Positions 31,079 through 39,393 of a DNA stretch of 64,000 bases are shown here, in pieces; the first letter of the stretch is position 1, and every line of letters starts with the position of its first letter. Where the stretch lies: contig NZ_LLZI01000169.1 in the NCBI RefSeq assembly GCF_001509485.1, forward strand, positions 1 to 64,000. The letters are read 5' to 3'. The notes beneath the pieces are model-generated. The model had not been told where the DNA came from and did not search any database. It saw nothing but the letters and a program-made list of their open reading frames with translations. This DNA is from Streptomyces sp. NRRL F-4489 (GTDB taxonomy: Bacteria; Actinomycetota; Actinomycetes; Streptomycetales; Streptomycetaceae). The translations under genes and the position numbers were made by a program.

Positions 31079-32566
31079 ATGACTGCCATTGAGAGCCGGG
31101 GTGCGGGCCCGGCTACCGGGGCCGGGTCCACATCCCGGGCCGGGACCGGGACCGTTTCGGAAGGGCCTGACGGGCGTGGTGGGCCTGGCGGGCGTGGTGG
31201 TGCGGGCACGGCGGTCCGGACCGCTGTCCCGGCCGCGCACCGGGCGGCCACCCGGCACGGCCCGGCCGACCCCGTCAAGCTGCTGATGCACCGCCACCGC
31301 ACGCTCTGCGAACGGGCCGTTGACCCCCTGGAGATCGCCGCCGTCCTGGAGGCGGACGGGGTCACCGACCGGGCCGCCGCCCGCTTCCGGCACCGGGACG
31401 TCTTCTCGCTCGCCGAGGAGCTGTACGCCCGGGTGCCGCGCGCCGACGCCGCCACCGGGACGCCGGGGGAGTCCGCGCCCCGTACACCGGAACCCGCCCC
31501 GGTGGACACCGGGGGTGCCAGGCGCGCCAGGGCCACCGGGGCCATCGCCCCCGCCGCCCCGCCCGCCAACGGGCCCGCCGCCGGGCCGCGTTCCCTCCGG
31601 GCGGCCGTGCAGCTGCTGCCCGGCGCGGTCGCGCTGGCCGCGCTCGCCGCCCACGCCGCCGTACGGAAGGCGGGCGCCGATGTCGTCGTATGGGCGCCCT
31701 GGGGCGCCGGCTGGATGCCGGGTGGCCTGCGGGTGCCGGGCGGCGGCGTACGCGTACCAACGCACGTACAGCTATGGGTCGTTGAGGCGGTCGGGCTGCT
31801 GCTGACCGTGCTCGCGGTGCGGCTGGCGCTGCGGCAGGGGCCGCTGCGGCGGCGGCGCGGGCGGCGGTCCCGGGTGGCCGCGCTGTGGGCCGTCTGGGCG
31901 GCGGGCTACGCGCTCTGCGGCGACTGGCTGCTGGTCCAGGTGCTCTCCGGCGGGCCGGACGTGCCGGGCGAGTTCCCCCGCGTCGCGGTCGCGGACGCGC
32001 TCGGGCTGCTGTGCGCGTTCGCCCCGGCGGCGTGGTGCGCGCACTGGTTCGCGGCCGGGGCGCGGCGGCGGCTCGCCACCAGCCGCGGGCTGGCCGAACT
32101 CGCCCGCCGGGTGCGCCCGTTGCTGGCCGCGACCACCCTGCTGGCCCTGGGGGCGGCGGTGGCGCTGCCGTTCGCCGCCCGGCTGCTGCTCGGTGGCGGC
32201 GACGGCCCCGGGGGCCGGTGGTCCCTGGCCGCGGTGGCCGCGCTCGGGGTGCTGTTCTTCCTCGCCCGGCTGCTCACCGTCCACGGTTACGCCGGGGCCG
32301 CCGCGGCCGGTGTGGGAGCGGCGGCCGGGCTGGAGGCGGCGGCGCTGGCCCTCGTCCTGGCCGCCCGGCTGCCCGGTCTGGCGCCGCTCGGCGAGCCGGT
32401 GGCGGCGCTGGAGACCGCCGCCGGGCCGGCCGCCGTCCCGGCCCTGGCCTGCGCCGCCGCCGCGCTCGGCCTCTTCGGCCACGCGCTGCGGGTGCTCACC
32501 GGGGCCTGCGCGCACCCGCCCGTCCCCGTAGGCGAGGCGGGGGACGCGGAGGCGTACCGGCCATGA
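31079..32566 (+). CDS. Multipass membrane protein of the glycosyltransferase locus
   Basis: A 495-aa protein. The first 170 residues are soluble, with a Gly/Ser/Pro-rich start and a helical part (HRHRTLCERAVDPLEIAA and FRHRDVFSLAEELYAR). About eight membrane helices follow, from LLPGAVALAALAAHAAV near residue 182 to ALACAAAALGLFGHALRVL. ATG 31079 has GGGAGA upstream, 12 bp after the glycosyltransferase stop. Context suggests a flippase or export role like PelG, but I see no clear MATE/Wzx signature, so this stays open. Confidence 0.8.
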   Translation: MTAIESRGAGPATGAGSTSRAGTGTVSEGPDGRGGPGGRGGAGTAVRTAVPAAHRAATRHGPADPVKLLMHRHRTLCERAVDPLEIAAVLEADGVTDRAAARFRHRDVFSLAEELYARVPRADAATGTPGESAPRTPEPAPVDTGGARRARATGAIAPAAPPANGPAAGPRSLRAAVQLLPGAVALAALAAHAAVRKAGADVVVWAPWGAGWMPGGLRVPGGGVRVPTHVQLWVVEAVGLLLTVLAVRLALRQGPLRRRRGRRSRVAALWAVWAAGYALCGDWLLVQVLSGGPDVPGEFPRVAVADALGLLCAFAPAAWCAHWFAAGARRRLATSRGLAELARRVRPLLAATTLLALGAAVALPFAARLLLGGGDGPGGRWSLAAVAALGVLFFLARLLTVHGYAGAAAAGVGAAAGLEAAALALVLAARLPGLAPLGEPVAALETAAGPAAVPALACAAAALGLFGHALRVLTGACAHPPVPVGEAGDAEAYRP

Positions 32567-32614
32567 CCCGCCCCGCCCGCCCGTACGGGCCCCCGTCCTC
32601 CGCTTCCCCCCTTG

Positions 32615-32648
32615 CGGGGCGGCTCCCCCCTTGGGGGGCGGCGCCCCG
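32615..32648. repeat. Nested perfect hairpin upstream of the epimerase
   Basis: CGGGGC (32615-32620) and GCCCCG (32643-32648) enclose CCCCCCTTGGGGGG (32625-32638), itself a perfect palindrome; the 4-nt joins are GGCT and CGGC. It may attenuate transcription or protect the upstream mRNA. Confidence 0.6.
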
Positions 32649-32784
32649 CCGCCGTCCCGCAGGCCCCGGCTCCCGCGCCGCGGACCACCCCCCACCCGGC
32701 CCGCCCCCAGGGGCGACCGCCGAAGCCGCGGCCGGAGCCGGCGGAATCCACCCGCTTTTCCCGATCCGCATGAGGAGTCGACAC

Positions 32785-32835
32785 ATGAACGTCCGCCCGA
32801 CCACACCGCACGCGCGCAGGGGGGCCGCACGATGA
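32785..32835 (+). CDS. 16-codon upstream ORF coupled to the epimerase
   Basis: MNVRPTTPHARRGAAR, with GAGGAG seven bases before ATG 32785. Its TGA (32833-32835) overlaps the epimerase ATG 32832 as ATGA. The Shine-Dalgarno site is better than that of the epimerase, so this looks like a translated leader that feeds ribosomes into the next gene. The same frame is open back to an ATG at 32563 overlapping the membrane-gene stop; that 90-codon version crosses the nested hairpin and has poor codon bias. Confidence 0.45.
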   Translation: MNVRPTTPHARRGAAR

Positions 32836-33791
32836 GGGTGCTGCTCATCGGTGCCAACGGGTACCTCGGCCGCTATGTCGCCGACCGCCTGCTCGCCGAC
32901 CCCGCCGTCCAGCTCACCGCCCTCGGGCGGGGCGACGACGCCGACGTCCGCTTCGACCTGGCCACCGGCAGCCCCGGGGCGCTGACCCGTTTCCTCGACG
33001 CGGTGCACCCCGGAGTGGTCGTCAACTGCGCCGGCACCACCCGGGGCGGCGCCCGCGAGCTGACCCGGCACAACACCGTCGCGGTCGCCACCATCTGCGA
33101 ATCGCTGCGCCGCAGCGGCTGCGGCGCCCGCCTCGTCCACCTGGGGTGCGCGTCGGAATACGGGCCGTCGCAGCCCGGTTCGTCCACCGCCGAGGACGCG
33201 GTGCCGCGGCCCGGCGGCCCCTACGGGGTCAGCAAGCTGGCCGCCACCGAGCTGGTGCTCGGCTCCGGGCTGGACGCGGTGGTGCTGCGGGTCTTCTCGC
33301 CGGTCGGGCCCGGTACGCCGGCCGGGTCGCCGCTGGGGCGGCTGGCCGAGGCGATGCGGCGGGCCATGCAGTCCGGGGACAACGAGCTGAAGCTGGGCGG
33401 GCTCGGCGTGCAGCGGGACTTCGTCGACGTCCGGGACGTGGCGCGGGCGGTGCACGCCGCGTCGCTGTCCGCCGCGCAGGGCGTGGTCAACATCGGGACC
33501 GGGCGGGCGGTGCGGCTGCGGGAGGCCGCGGCGGTGCTCGCCCGGGTCGCCGGCTTCGGCGGCTCGCTGCACGAACTCGACTCGCCGCCCGCCCGGTTGG
33601 TCATCCCGGCGCCCGCCTCCGACGGCCACCCGGGGGGCGCGCCGCCCACCGCGTACCCGTACCCGGACGGCTGCGGCACCTGGCAGCAGGCCGACGTCCG
33701 GACCGCCCGCGACCGGCTCGGCTGGCGCCCGCGGATCGCCCTGGAGGAGTCGCTGGCCGACATCTGGATGGAGGCCGCCTGCCGCATCTGA
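32832..33791 (+). CDS. NAD(P)-dependent sugar epimerase/reductase
   Basis: A 319-aa extended SDR enzyme. GANGYLG near residue 8 is the cofactor loop, and YGVSK is the catalytic Tyr/Lys. FVDVRDVARAV and VVNIGTG are typical of nucleotide-sugar epimerases. The C-terminus has a Pro/Gly-rich insertion before WQQADVRTARDRLGW, the usual end motif. With the upstream glycosyltransferase and membrane protein it probably makes or modifies an activated sugar for a surface glycan. AGGGGGG precedes ATG 32832. Confidence 0.9.
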   Translation: MRVLLIGANGYLGRYVADRLLADPAVQLTALGRGDDADVRFDLATGSPGALTRFLDAVHPGVVVNCAGTTRGGARELTRHNTVAVATICESLRRSGCGARLVHLGCASEYGPSQPGSSTAEDAVPRPGGPYGVSKLAATELVLGSGLDAVVLRVFSPVGPGTPAGSPLGRLAEAMRRAMQSGDNELKLGGLGVQRDFVDVRDVARAVHAASLSAAQGVVNIGTGRAVRLREAAAVLARVAGFGGSLHELDSPPARLVIPAPASDGHPGGAPPTAYPYPDGCGTWQQADVRTARDRLGWRPRIALEESLADIWMEAACRI

Positions 33792-33960
33792 GGCGGCGCG
33801 CGGCTCTCCTCCTGAGACGGGCGTCCGCATACTGGGACGCCGCGGCTATCGGGCCAGGCCACCGGGCCGCCCCCGCGCCCCCGAGGGCGGCCCGCGCTCC
33901 TCTCCGGCCCCTGCCCGGCCACTGGGACGAATCCGTCTCGCGCATCGGACCGGGTGTCTC

Positions 33961-33986
33961 GGAATGAAGAAGGGCGTGGCAGTGTT
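33961..33986 (+). promoter_or_regulatory. Sigma-R-type promoter of moeZ
   Basis: GGAAT at 33961-33965, then 18 bases, then GTT at 33984-33986: an exact match to the sigma-R consensus. Transcription should start near 33993, about 70 nt before GTG 34065. I recall moeZ/moeB being listed in the S. coelicolor sigma-R regulon. Confidence 0.8.
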
Positions 33987-34064
33987 ACGGGAAGAACCAT
34001 CTCCGCCGTACCCGGCTCCGGCCGGGGCGGGGGAACCCCATCGAGACCGACCAACGGAGTCCCC

Positions 34065-35243
34065 GTGTCGCTGCCACCCCTGGTCGAGCCCGCTCCGGAG
34101 CTCACCGTCGACGAGGTCCGCAGGTACTCCCGCCACCTGATCATCCCCGATGTGGGGATGGACGGGCAGAAGCGGCTGAAGAACGCCAAGGTGCTGTGTG
34201 TCGGCGCCGGCGGCCTGGGCTCGCCCGCGCTGATGTACCTCGCGGCGGCCGGCGTCGGCACGCTCGGCATCGTGGAGTTCGACGAGGTCGACGAGTCGAA
34301 CCTCCAGCGCCAGATCATCCACAGCCAGGCGGACATCGGCCGCTCCAAGGCGGCCTCCGCCAAGGACACCGTGCTCGGCATCAACCCCTACGTCACGGTC
34401 AACCTCCACGAGGAGCGCCTGGACTCCACCAATGTGATGGAGCTCTTCGCGCAGTACGACCTGATCGTCGACGGCACGGACAACTTCGCCACCCGCTATC
34501 TGGTCAACGACGCCTGCGTACTGCTGAACAAGCCGTACGTCTGGGGTTCCATCTACCGCTTCGACGGCCAGGCGTCGGTCTTCTGGAGCGAGCACGGCCC
34601 GTGCTACCGCTGCCTGTACCCCGAGCCCCCGCCGCCGGGCATGGTGCCCTCCTGCGCCGAGGGCGGCGTCCTCGGCGTGCTGTGCGCCTCCATCGGCTCC
34701 ATCCAGGTCAACGAGGCCATCAAGCTGCTCGCCGGCATCGGCGACCCGCTGGTCGGCCGCCTGATGATCTACGACGCGCTGGAGATGACGTACCGCCAGG
34801 TCAAGGTCCGCAAGGACCCCAACTGCGCGGTCTGCGGTGAGAACCCCACCGTCACCGAGCTGATCGACTACGAGGCGTTCTGCGGTGTGGTCTCCGAGGA
34901 GGCCCAGCAGGCGGCGGCCGGCTCCACGATCACTCCCAAGCAGCTCAAGGAGTGGATCGACAACGACGAGAAGATCGACATCATCGACGTCCGGGAGCCG
35001 AACGAGTTCGAGATCGTCTCGATCCCCGGCGCCCGCCTGATCCCCAAGAACGAGTTCCTGATGGGCACCGCCCTCCAGGACCTCCCGCAGGACAAGAAGA
35101 TCGTCCTGCACTGCAAGACCGGCGTCCGCTCCGCCGAGGTCCTCGCGGTCCTGAAGTCCGCGGGCTTCGCCGACGCGGTCCACGTCGGCGGCGGCGTCAT
35201 CGGCTGGGTCAACACGATCGAGCCGGAGAAGCCGGTTTACTGA
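34065..35243 (+). CDS. moeZ: MoeZ adenylyltransferase/sulfurtransferase
   Basis: A 392-aa fusion of an E1-like adenylyltransferase and a rhodanese. It activates the C-terminal Gly of small sulfur carriers (MoaD, CysO, ThiS type) and thiocarboxylates them for molybdopterin, cysteine and thio-metabolite synthesis. The ATP loop is GAGGLGSP (about 46-53), zinc Cys pairs are CYRC and CAVC, and the rhodanese Cys is residue 350 in CKTGVRS. GTG 34065 has CGGAG upstream and gives the family N-terminus SLPPLVEPAPEL. A sigma-R-type promoter lies at 33961. moaE is 28 kb away. Confidence 0.96.
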   Translation: MSLPPLVEPAPELTVDEVRRYSRHLIIPDVGMDGQKRLKNAKVLCVGAGGLGSPALMYLAAAGVGTLGIVEFDEVDESNLQRQIIHSQADIGRSKAASAKDTVLGINPYVTVNLHEERLDSTNVMELFAQYDLIVDGTDNFATRYLVNDACVLLNKPYVWGSIYRFDGQASVFWSEHGPCYRCLYPEPPPPGMVPSCAEGGVLGVLCASIGSIQVNEAIKLLAGIGDPLVGRLMIYDALEMTYRQVKVRKDPNCAVCGENPTVTELIDYEAFCGVVSEEAQQAAAGSTITPKQLKEWIDNDEKIDIIDVREPNEFEIVSIPGARLIPKNEFLMGTALQDLPQDKKIVLHCKTGVRSAEVLAVLKSAGFADAVHVGGGVIGWVNTIEPEKPVY

Positions 35244-35250
35244 TCGTTTT

Positions 35251-35315
35251 CCGGGAGATGTCCCGGGCGGTTATGTGAAAGGCGCCGGTCCGTATGTCGC
35301 GGACCGGCGCCTTTC
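35251..35315. terminator. Bidirectional terminator between moeZ and the giant membrane protein
   Basis: GAAAGGCGCCGGTCCG (35277-35292) pairs perfectly with CGGACCGGCGCCTTTC (35300-35315), loop 7 nt, with A- and T-containing ends. A smaller stem CCGGGA/TCCCGG (35251-35256 and 35261-35266) comes first on the plus strand. Confidence 0.88.
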
Positions 35316-35362
35316 GTGTGCCCGGGGCCGGCGCCGGGTGGCCCGTTGGCCGGGGGCCTCGC

Positions 35363-38300
35363 TCAGATCTCGCCTTTGCGGGTCATGAAGGTGAAGGCGA
35401 GCCAGCCGGGGAGGACCGGCAGCCAGAAGACCATCAGGCGGAAGAGGAGGACGGCGGGCAGGGCCGTGTCGGCGGGCAGGCCGCCGAAGGTCAGGGCGCC
35501 GATCAGGGCGGCCTCGACGGCGCCCACGCCGCCCGGGGTCGGGGCGGCCGAGCCCAGTGCGTTGCCGGCCAGGAAGGCCACCGCGATACCGGCGTAGCTG
35601 ATCTGGTCGCCGCCGCCGAACGCCCGGATCGAGGCGTCCAGGCACATCACGTTCGCCGCCGTCAGCAGCAGCATGCCGCCGATGCCGGTGACCAGCTTGC
35701 GCGGCCGCTGGAGGATGTCCAGCATCCGCGGCACCACCCCGGCGAACAGCGACCGCAGCCGGGTCACCACGAACTTGCGCAGCGCCGGCACCGCCGTGAC
35801 CACCAGGACCAGCACCGCGACCGTCAGCAGACCGGCGATGACCGTCCGGGACGGCGAGATCTGCGGCGCGTGCTCGGTGCCGGTCAGATAGCCGAACGCC
35901 AGCAGCAGGATGATGTGGCTGCCCAGCCCGAACAGCTGGGACGCGCCGACGCTCGCCACCGCCAGGCCCGGCCGCACACCGGCCCGCTGGAGGAAGCGGG
36001 TGTTCAGCGCCACCCCGCCGATCGCGGTCGGCGCGACGAGCTTCACGAAGTCGCCCGCCACCTGCGCGTTCAGCGTCCGGAGGAAGGAGACCTTCTCGGT
36101 GACGAAGCCGAGCAGGCTCATCGCCGCCGCGACGTACGTCAGCGCCGAGAAGAACGCGGCCACCAGGACCCACACCCACCGGGCCTGGTTGATCACATCG
36201 TTGAGGTTGAAGTTGGTGAGCTGCGACAGCAGCACGTACGCGGCGAACGCGCCCGCGATCCAGCTGATGAGGATGCGCGGGCTCAGCCGCTCCAGCTTGG
36301 CCGGCTCGATCACCGCGGTCGGCCGGACCAGCAGCACCTGCCGGCGGATCTGGGCGAGCAGATCCTCCTCCAGGGCCTCCTCCGACGCCTCCTCCAGGGC
36401 CCGCTTCTCGGCGGACTTCTCGGCGTTGCGCAGGGCCCGCAGCGCCTTGCGGTCCTGGGGGCCCTGGGCCTCCCGGGCGCGCGCCTCCTTGGCGGCCTGC
36501 GACGCGGCGAGCACCGCCTCGCGCTCCCGTTTGGCGCGCTCCCGGGCCCGCTGGCGCAGCGTGGCGCGGGTGGTGCGGCTGAGCGCGATCGGCTGGAGCA
36601 GCGGCAGGCTGTCGGCCACCGCGTCCGGGCCGAGGACCTCGACCGCCGCGGCGACCGCCCGTTCGGCGCCCACCCGCAGACCGCAGGTGGCCAGCAGCTG
36701 GGCGATGTCCATCCGCAGCACCAGATCGCCGGCGGCGATCTCCCCGCCCCGCAGATCGGTCAGCACGATATTGCCGGAACGATCCACCAGCAGCGCGTCC
36801 CCGACCAGCCGCCGGTGCGCGATCCGGCGCGACTGGAGCGCGGCCACCTGCCGCCAGGCGCTGTGCATCAGCTCGTCGGTGATCTCCTCGTCCGCGAGCT
36901 GGTCGAGGGTGCGGCCGCCGATGTGCTCGTAGACCAGCATCACCGCGTCCGGGCCCAGCTCGGAGGTGGCGATCAGCTTGGGCGCGGCGGCGCCGGCCGC
37001 GATCGCGGCGTACGCCAGCAGCGCCTCCTGCTCCAGGGCCTGGCGCAGGGACTGCAGGCTGCGGCGCTGGTTGATGCCGCGCAGCGACAGCCGCCGCCAC
37101 ACCCGGTAGAAGAAGCCCTGGGCCTGCTGCTCGCGGTCGACCACGGTGACGTCGATGGGCGGGCCGTCCTCCAGGGTGACGAGGTAGCGGCGGCCCCGGT
37201 CGGCGTGCTCGGGGGCGGCGTCCTCCGCGCGCCGGGCGCTCACCGGCCGGAAGCCGACCCGGCGCAGACCGGCGAGGAGGGTCTGGCCCGTGGGGCGGAC
37301 GTTGGGGGAGCCGACCGCGTAGAGGGTGCCGAACGCGACGGTCCAGCCGATCAGCACCGTCACCACGATGGCGAACGGCGTGGTGTACCGGCCGATCAGC
37401 ACGGCGAACGCGTCCAGCAGCAGGACGCACCACATCGCCACCCGCCACCGGGGGCGCCGGGACATCCCGACCGCCGTCATGTAGGCGATGACCGGCGCGA
37501 GGTAGCTGTGGACGGGCGCGGAGAGCGCCCCGTTGGCCAGCGGCTGGGTGAGCGCGCTGCGGATCGAGGCGGGGGCGGATTCGGCCACCCACAGGTCGGT
37601 GGCGAGCGAGACCCCGTGCGCGAGCACGGCGGCCAGTACGCCGTCCGCGATGCGCAGTCCATCCCGTTTGATCAGGCGCTCGACGGCGTACGCCACCGGG
37701 ACGATCAGGACCAGGACGCTGGAGGTCAGGCCGGCGAGGTTGATCAGCAGCGGCGGGGCCGCGCCGGCGCCCTGGCCGATGTCGTTCTTCAGGCCCTGGG
37801 TGGTGCCGTGCGCGAACGTCGCCAGGCCCAGCACCAGCGCGATACCGGCGATGCCGAGCAGCAGGCGGAGCAGGTCGGCGGGGCGGTGCACCCGGGCGGG
37901 GAGCAGCGGCTCGTCGACGGCCAGGCGGTCGGGGTTGAACGCGCCGGTGTCGGGGCGGCCCGGGGGGCTCGGGGGGCCGGAGGGGTCCTGGGGGGCCGCC
38001 GGGTCGGGCGCGGGCTCGTGGGCGGGCTCGTGGGCGGTGTCCTGCCCCGACTCGTGCCCCGGCTCGCGCTCCGGATCGTGCTCCGGCTCGTGCGCGGTGT
38101 CGCGCGCGGGCTCGTGCTCCGGCTCGTGCGGTGGCTCGTCCGCCGCGTCCCGCGCCGCTGCTTGCGCCGTGCCCTGCGCCGTGTCCTGCGCCGGCTCCTT
38201 GGTCCGCCGCACGGGCTGCTGCCGCTCGGGTGGCTCGGGCGCCGTGGGCCGGCCCGGCCTCGCGGACGCCTCGGGTCGTTCGGCCTTCTCGATCGTGCTC

Positions 38301-38503
38301 GCCTTTTCGGTAGCGGGAGCCGTGGCCGGCCCCCGTTGCTGCTTCCCCTGGTCCGCCGCCCGCGGCCCCTGCGGCCGCGCCGTTCCGGCGGTCGGTTCCG
38401 GGGCGGTGCCGGTGGCGTCCGCGGCCAGCGCGTCAGGGGCGCCCGCCTCCCGTGGAGGCGCCGCACCCTGCTGCTCGGCCGTCTCTTCTTGATCTCGTAT
38501 CAC
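35363..38503 (-). CDS. Giant membrane protein: N-terminal TM block, degenerate kinase-like domain, LPG-synthase-type TM domain
   Basis: A 1046-aa protein. Residues 1-185 are disordered with repeats of HEPEHEP, RDTAHEP and similar units. Membrane helices follow (about 205-400). The middle (about 430-640) resembles ABC1/RIO-type kinases: LVYEHIGGRTLDQLAD, then AHRRLVGDALLVD and LTDLRGGE. The catalytic HGD is HRR and the metal-binding Asn is absent, so it is likely a pseudokinase. A coiled coil (about 690-760) leads to the C-terminal UPF0104/lysylphosphatidylglycerol-synthase flippase-type membrane domain ending APTPGGVGAVEAAL. GTG 38503 has only a weak ribosome site. Confidence 0.85.
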   Translation of the reverse strand: MIRDQEETAEQQGAAPPREAGAPDALAADATGTAPEPTAGTARPQGPRAADQGKQQRGPATAPATEKASTIEKAERPEASARPGRPTAPEPPERQQPVRRTKEPAQDTAQGTAQAAARDAADEPPHEPEHEPARDTAHEPEHDPEREPGHESGQDTAHEPAHEPAPDPAAPQDPSGPPSPPGRPDTGAFNPDRLAVDEPLLPARVHRPADLLRLLLGIAGIALVLGLATFAHGTTQGLKNDIGQGAGAAPPLLINLAGLTSSVLVLIVPVAYAVERLIKRDGLRIADGVLAAVLAHGVSLATDLWVAESAPASIRSALTQPLANGALSAPVHSYLAPVIAYMTAVGMSRRPRWRVAMWCVLLLDAFAVLIGRYTTPFAIVVTVLIGWTVAFGTLYAVGSPNVRPTGQTLLAGLRRVGFRPVSARRAEDAAPEHADRGRRYLVTLEDGPPIDVTVVDREQQAQGFFYRVWRRLSLRGINQRRSLQSLRQALEQEALLAYAAIAAGAAAPKLIATSELGPDAVMLVYEHIGGRTLDQLADEEITDELMHSAWRQVAALQSRRIAHRRLVGDALLVDRSGNIVLTDLRGGEIAAGDLVLRMDIAQLLATCGLRVGAERAVAAAVEVLGPDAVADSLPLLQPIALSRTTRATLRQRARERAKREREAVLAASQAAKEARAREAQGPQDRKALRALRNAEKSAEKRALEEASEEALEEDLLAQIRRQVLLVRPTAVIEPAKLERLSPRILISWIAGAFAAYVLLSQLTNFNLNDVINQARWVWVLVAAFFSALTYVAAAMSLLGFVTEKVSFLRTLNAQVAGDFVKLVAPTAIGGVALNTRFLQRAGVRPGLAVASVGASQLFGLGSHIILLLAFGYLTGTEHAPQISPSRTVIAGLLTVAVLVLVVTAVPALRKFVVTRLRSLFAGVVPRMLDILQRPRKLVTGIGGMLLLTAANVMCLDASIRAFGGGDQISYAGIAVAFLAGNALGSAAPTPGGVGAVEAALIGALTFGGLPADTALPAVLLFRLMVFWLPVLPGWLAFTFMTRKGEI

Positions 38504-38683
38504 CAGTCACCGTCCGGAAGATGGTGGCACGGCCGTCCGGCCCGGGGAGGCATCAGGGTGCATTTGGGGGCCACGGAAAGTGGAACCACCGCCACCGCCA
38601 ACGGTCCGCCGACCGCCCGCACGCTCGCCCCGGCCGGTGCGGAAGCCGGGCGTCCACCCCCATTGTCGGTGGTGTGCGGCAGG

Positions 38684-39235
38684 ATGGACCGAATGAAGGG
38701 GAGCGGAGACACGGCCGGGGAATCGGACCGCGCCGGCGGCGCCGCCGACCGCGCGGTGCGGGCCGGCGACACGCCGGGAGGCCGGGTCGGGGCGCCGGGC
38801 CGGGACGGCCGCGAGGACGACGGCCGCGCGGACGAGGTGCACGCCGTCAGCGCCGAGCTGCCGGATTACGCGGAGCGGGTGCTCGGGGTCGCCGAGCTGA
38901 TCCCGCCCGGCAGGGTCATGACGTACGGGGACGTCGCGGAGTGGCTGAAGGGCGAGGAGGCACCCGCCGGGCCCCCGGTGGGCGGCGGGCCCCGGCAGGT
39001 GGGGCGGGTGATGGCCCTCTACGGGGGCGCGGTGCCCTGGTGGCGGGTGGTGCGCGCGGACGGCGTCCTGCTCCCCGGCAGCGAGCTGCGCGCCCTGGCC
39101 CACTACCGCGCCGAGGGCACGCCCCTGCGCGGCGCGTCGGCCGCGTCCGAGGGCCACATACCGCGGATCGACATGCGTCGGGCCCGGTGGGACGGCGGGG
39201 AGGGGAGCGGCGGGGGGGGTTCGGCGGGGGGCTGA
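38684..39235 (+). CDS. Alkyltransferase-like (Atl) DNA-binding protein
   Basis: A 183-aa protein related to O6-alkylguanine-DNA methyltransferase. The winged-helix DNA-binding part is clear (IPPGRVMTYGDVAEWL, then PRQVGRVMAL), but the active-site PCHRV is replaced by PWWRV, so it cannot accept an alkyl group. Atl proteins bind O6-alkylguanine and hand the lesion to nucleotide excision repair. The N-terminal 55 residues are Gly/Asp/Arg-rich and probably disordered. ATG 38684 or 38693 is the start; no ribosome site is evident. Repair genes adnAB follow. Confidence 0.85.
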   Translation: MDRMKGSGDTAGESDRAGGAADRAVRAGDTPGGRVGAPGRDGREDDGRADEVHAVSAELPDYAERVLGVAELIPPGRVMTYGDVAEWLKGEEAPAGPPVGGGPRQVGRVMALYGGAVPWWRVVRADGVLLPGSELRALAHYRAEGTPLRGASAASEGHIPRIDMRRARWDGGEGSGGGGSAGG

Positions 39236-39393
39236 CCGGGTTCCGTTCCCGGAGCGGGTACGGTCGAGGGCCTGCCGCCGCGCCGGACGCCCCGCCGCGC
39301 CGGACGCCCCCGCGCCCCGGACGGCCGCGCCGCCCGGCGGGCACCGCACCCGACCAGCAGCTTCAGCACCTCTCCCCAGGACCGGCGATCCAC

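Noticed and set aside
28709..31765. 1018-codon minus-strand frame
   Set aside because: Antisense to the DUF397 and glycosyltransferase genes; composition is Pro/Arg/Gly noise and no start signal is present.
32563..32835. 90-codon frame with ATGA overlaps at both ends
   Set aside because: The overlaps are attractive, but the sequence crosses the nested hairpin and has too many A/T third positions and no recognisable fold. Only the last 16 codons with their own ribosome site are kept.
35294..39235. Very long open frame (1313 codons) on the plus strand
   Set aside because: Only its last part, from 38684, is the alkyltransferase-like gene. The rest is the antisense of the giant membrane protein, kept open by high GC.
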